In this document: positions 33,425 to 36,343 of the stretch, piece after piece | Layout of the letters: each line of letters starts with the position of its first letter | Position numbering within the stretch: the first letter of the stretch is position 1 | Assembly (NCBI GenBank): GCA_028691965.1 | Contig: JAQUYE010000023.1 | Location: 1 to 36,343, forward strand | Reading direction: 5' to 3' | Length of the DNA: 36,343 bases | Source of the DNA: Paludibacter sp. | GTDB lineage: Bacteria > Bacteroidota > Bacteroidia > Bacteroidales > Paludibacteraceae | Notes under the pieces: model-generated | What the model was told of the DNA's origin: nothing | Seen by the model: the letters and a program-made list of their open reading frames with translations, nothing else | The model's database searches: none | Translations under genes and position numbers: made by a program

Positions 33425-35131
33425 ATGAGCAAACAAGATTCAACCAACTTACCGGCTTTTGAAGCCCTTAAAATAGCCAGCAACTACCTGCGCAACACTA
33501 TTAACGAAAGTTTAAGCAACCCCTTAACCGGCTCCATCAACAGTGATGATCAGTTACTCATCAAGTTTCACGGGGTATATCAACAACAAAACAGGGACCT
33601 CGATGAGGAACGTTTAAAACAAAAGCTTGAGCCACTGTACAGCTACCTGATACGAATCCGTGTTCCGGGAGGAGTAACCAGTCCTGAACAATGGAAGGCT
33701 ATTGACGCTTTATCCGACACCTATGCTGATGGAGAATTAAAACTCACCACCCGTCAGGCTTTTCAATTTCATGCTGTATTAAAGAGAAACCTGAAAACAA
33801 CTATTCGCAAGATAAACGACACCCTACTGGATACGCTTGCCGCTTGTGGAGATGTGAATCGCAATGTGATGTCGTCGGCTAATCCCTACGAATCGCCTGT
33901 CCATGCGGAGGTCAGTGAACATGCACGTCAGATTTCAGCACATTTGAGTCCTCAAACAGGTGCCTACCACGAGATCTGGCTGGATAAAGAGCTGATTGCA
34001 GGCGGTACTCCTGATAATGAACCGATTTACGGCAAGACTTATCTTCCCAGAAAATTCAAAATAGCTATGGCCATCCCTCCACGCAACGACACGGATGTAC
34101 TGTCCAACGATCTGGGCTTCATCGCCATAGTGGAGAACGGTGTTTTAAAGGGCTACAATCTCTCTGTCGGTGGAGGAATGGGCTATAGTTTCGGAAACAC
34201 AGCCACCTATCCCCGGGTAGCCGATGTTGTGGGATATATTCCGGCTGAAGCAGTAGTAAAAGCAGCTGAAGCAGTGCTTGTATTTCAACGGGATCACGGT
34301 AACCGAAACGATCGTAAACAGGCCAGACTGAAATACACCATCGACAAGTTTGGGTTGGATTACTTTCGTGATGAGATAAAGCGGACACACGGCATCCTGC
34401 TCGAACCAGCCCGACCTGCTGAATTTACAACGCAGGGCGACGAATACGGATGGAATCAGGGGGCTGATGGCTACTGGCATTTTACACTCTTTGTAGAAGG
34501 AGGGAAACTAACAGATGCAAAAGGAATAAAAGCAAAAAGTGCACTACGTGAAATTGCCGAATTCCATACAGGAACTTTTATCCTTACCGGAAATCAGAAC
34601 CTGGTAATTGCACAGATCAGTCCGTCCGACAAAAAGAAAGTTGAAGAGGTATTACAGCGGCATGGCATCAAAGACAAAGATAGTTATACACCACTCCGCC
34701 TTCACTCCATCGCTTGCGCCGCTCTACCCTATTGCGGATTGTCATTTGCTGAAGCTGAACGATACCTGCCTCTGCTGGTCGATAAGATTGAAGAATTATT
34801 AGCAAAACACGGTATATCAGATGAACCGATTTCTATACGAATGACCGGTTGTCCGAATGGTTGTGGGCGCCCGTTTCTGGGTGAGATTGCGCTGGTAGGT
34901 CGTGCACCGGGTAAGTACAACCTGTACTTAGGCGCCGGTTTCAGTGGAAACCGGCTCAATAAGCTATACAAAGAAATGGTTGATGAAGATGGAATTTTAA
35001 CTACGCTTAATTCATTGTTTGAGGATTTTGCGGCCAACAGGAATAAAAGGGAGCATTTCGGTGACTTTGTAATCCGTGCGGGTTATGTTTCTGCAGTGAC
35101 TGAAGGTAAACTTTTTCATAAGGTACAATGA
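33425..35131 (+). CDS. cysI: Assimilatory sulfite reductase hemoprotein subunit
   Basis: A 568-aa enzyme that reduces sulfite to sulfide by six electrons using siroheme and a [4Fe-4S] cluster. The cluster ligands are visible as Cys431 and Cys437 (CAALPYC, a Cx5C) and Cys476 and Cys480 (CPNGC, a Cx3C); the last also bridges to siroheme. The sulfite/nitrite reductase repeats include LTTRQAFQFHAV and NVMSSANPYES in the first half and GNQNLVIAQI in the second. Length and motifs match the NADPH type of Escherichia coli rather than the ferredoxin type, and cysJ lies just upstream. Its last four bases (ATGA) overlap the start of the precorrin-2 dehydrogenase gene, so translation is probably coupled to cofactor synthesis. 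Confidence 0.96.
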   Translation: MSKQDSTNLPAFEALKIASNYLRNTINESLSNPLTGSINSDDQLLIKFHGVYQQQNRDLDEERLKQKLEPLYSYLIRIRVPGGVTSPEQWKAIDALSDTYADGELKLTTRQAFQFHAVLKRNLKTTIRKINDTLLDTLAACGDVNRNVMSSANPYESPVHAEVSEHARQISAHLSPQTGAYHEIWLDKELIAGGTPDNEPIYGKTYLPRKFKIAMAIPPRNDTDVLSNDLGFIAIVENGVLKGYNLSVGGGMGYSFGNTATYPRVADVVGYIPAEAVVKAAEAVLVFQRDHGNRNDRKQARLKYTIDKFGLDYFRDEIKRTHGILLEPARPAEFTTQGDEYGWNQGADGYWHFTLFVEGGKLTDAKGIKAKSALREIAEFHTGTFILTGNQNLVIAQISPSDKKKVEEVLQRHGIKDKDSYTPLRLHSIACAALPYCGLSFAEAERYLPLLVDKIEELLAKHGISDEPISIRMTGCPNGCGRPFLGEIALVGRAPGKYNLYLGAGFSGNRLNKLYKEMVDEDGILTTLNSLFEDFAANRNKREHFGDFVIRAGYVSAVTEGKLFHKVQ

Positions 35132-35607
35132 AACGGGAAGATATGACCTTTCTGCCTGTATCCATCAATGTAACAGGCAAAAAAATATTACTTATCGGAG
35201 GAGGAAAAGTAGCAACCCATAAGGCTTCCATTCTTTTACGATTCGTGACTCAGAATGTAACTGTTTTGTCGCCCGAATTTACTCCTGAACTGTGCGAAAT
35301 GCCCTTTGAGCTACTCCGGAAGGAATATGAGAGCTCCGACCTGGCCAATTATTTCCTGGTATATGTATGTACAGGTGATCACGAACTAAATGCACGCATA
35401 AAGAAAGACGCTGAAGAACTGGGAATCCTGACCAGCGTTTGTGATGCTCCACTGCTGTGTGATTTTGTATCTCCGGCAATTTATAAACACAATCAACTGA
35501 CCGTAGCTGTTTCGTCGAATGCACAAAATGTGTATCAGTCGATCGCGGTACGCGACAGAATTGAAAAACTGGCTAACGATGGTATATTACAACTCAGTCA
35601 ATCATAG
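35128..35607 (+). CDS. Precorrin-2 dehydrogenase / sirohydrochlorin ferrochelatase (siroheme synthase N-terminal type)
   Basis: A 159-aa stand-alone version of the N-terminal part of CysG, related to yeast Met8. It oxidises precorrin-2 to sirohydrochlorin with NAD+ and may insert iron to make siroheme. The motif MFLPVSINVTGKK is seen in the form TFLPVSINVTGKK, then LLIGGGKVATHKA binds NAD, and SVCDAPLLCDFVSPAIY carries the conserved Asp-Phe region. The CysG methyltransferase domain is absent, so a separate uroporphyrinogen-III methyltransferase gene is needed, perhaps just past the window. The gene overlaps cysI by 4 nt (ATGA) and hemA by 29 nt, showing tight coupling. The ferrochelatase activity is less certain than the dehydrogenase one. 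Confidence 0.9.
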   Translation: MKREDMTFLPVSINVTGKKILLIGGGKVATHKASILLRFVTQNVTVLSPEFTPELCEMPFELLRKEYESSDLANYFLVYVCTGDHELNARIKKDAEELGILTSVCDAPLLCDFVSPAIYKHNQLTVAVSSNAQNVYQSIAVRDRIEKLANDGILQLSQS

Positions 35608-36343
35608 CACTACTACACTGCAGGATCGTGAAAACATCTTCCAGCAACTCAAACCTCCGGCTCAGGAGGCAGTCGTTGCATTGCAGACCTGCAACCGGAT
35701 AGAGTATTACGGAGGTGAGGGAGATATTGAACCGGCAACAGTAAAGCATCTTTTCAGGGTAGTCGCCGGTCTGGAATCAGGTATACCGGGTGAATCGGCC
35801 ATCCAGGGACAGGTGAAAGCCGCCTACGAAAAAGCCCGTCAACGCTATTCACTTTCTTCTTCCCTGCACCGCTTATTTCAACATGCATTACGGGTAGGCA
35901 AATTAGTGCGTAACAGTTCAGAAATAGGCAAGGGGGCGGTATCCTACGGACAGGCTACTGTTGAAATCCTTCTTGCCAGTGGAATTGACCTGACAGATAC
36001 CCGTATAACCTTGATTGGCGTAAATAAACTGACCGAAGACACCATTCGGTTTTTACAGAAAAAAGGAGCTGAAACACTTTTCGTTGCCAACCGGAGCTAT
36101 CACAAGGCACTTCCTTATGCTCAAAAGTATTCATGCCGAATAGTAGGTTTCGATCAATTACAGGATGTGCTTTTGCATACAGATGTGCTCATCTCTGCAA
36201 CATCGGCACCTTACCCGGTGATTTTGCCTTCTATATTTCCGGAGAACAAGCCAATGCACATCTTCGACCTTGCATTTCCAAGGGATGTTGATGAACGTAT
36301 CAGCCACTATAAGGATGTAACACTCTATAACCTGGAAGATATT
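35579..36343 (+). CDS. hemA: Glutamyl-tRNA reductase, divergent, cut by the window edge
   Basis: The frame from ATG 35579 stays open for 255 codons to the window end. HemA reduces glutamyl-tRNA to glutamate-1-semialdehyde, the first step of tetrapyrrole synthesis. The N-terminus VNHSTTTLQDRE parallels the usual start, Cys38 in LQTCNRIEYYG is the catalytic thiol, and HLFRVVAGLESGIPGESAIQ with GQVKAAYEKAR and RLFQHALRVGKLVR follow in order. Two oddities: about 30 residues usually found between the Cys motif and HLFRV are missing, and the NADPH-binding loop reads IGVNKLTEDT instead of GxGxxG, although VANRSYHKA after it is normal. The start overlaps the upstream gene by 29 nt, and placing hemA beside the siroheme gene ties precursor supply to sulfite reductase. 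Confidence 0.85.
   Translation, partial: MVYYNSVNHSTTTLQDRENIFQQLKPPAQEAVVALQTCNRIEYYGGEGDIEPATVKHLFRVVAGLESGIPGESAIQGQVKAAYEKARQRYSLSSSLHRLFQHALRVGKLVRNSSEIGKGAVSYGQATVEILLASGIDLTDTRITLIGVNKLTEDTIRFLQKKGAETLFVANRSYHKALPYAQKYSCRIVGFDQLQDVLLHTDVLISATSAPYPVILPSIFPENKPMHIFDLAFPRDVDERISHYKDVTLYNLEDI

Overview
The window looks like part of a Bacteroidota (Bacteroidales-type) chromosome. The evidence is: a carbohydrate-utilisation operon typical of that phylum; a type IX secretion (T9SS) sorting domain at the end of one secreted glycanase; A-rich translation starts without Shine-Dalgarno sequences; and promoters of the TAnnTTTG (-7) type upstream of several genes. Genus cannot be read from the sequence.

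Region 1 (1-19540, plus strand) is the 3' part of a beta-mannan/glucomannan utilisation locus whose start lies before the window. In order it encodes a GH3 beta-glucosidase, a lipoprotein with two mannanase domains (GH5 then GH26), a GH44 endoglucanase with a T9SS tail, a GH130 mannosylglucose phosphorylase, a GH2 exo-glycosidase, a GH27 alpha-galactosidase, a sodium:solute symporter, a GH94 cellobiose phosphorylase, a cellobiose/mannobiose 2-epimerase, a GH5 cellulase and an AraC-type regulator. It ends at a strong terminator. The logic is complete: surface enzymes cut the backbone, GH27 removes galactose, disaccharides are imported, and in the cytoplasm the epimerase plus two phosphorylases yield mannose-1-P, glucose-1-P and glucose. 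No SusC/SusD pair is inside the window.

Region 2 (19412-20396) is about 1 kb without an obvious gene but full of structure: a perfect 36-nt palindrome, a terminator, seven copies of a 22-bp tandem repeat, a minus-strand terminator, a candidate leaderless small membrane-protein gene on the minus strand, a 21-bp direct repeat and two divergent TATCTTTG promoters.

Region 3 (20397-31115) starts with a secreted S9 peptidase on the plus strand. It meets a minus-strand block for surface polysaccharide: gmd and fcl (GDP-L-fucose), tviC- and tviB-like genes (UDP-GalNAcA), an adenine deaminase, a priming-type sugar transferase and a conserved protein of unknown function.

Region 4 (31116-36343, plus strand) is an assimilatory sulfite reduction operon: DUF2061 membrane protein, cysJ, cysI, a siroheme-forming precorrin-2 dehydrogenase and a truncated (by the window edge) divergent hemA. 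Sulfite reductase is thus made together with the enzymes feeding its siroheme cofactor.
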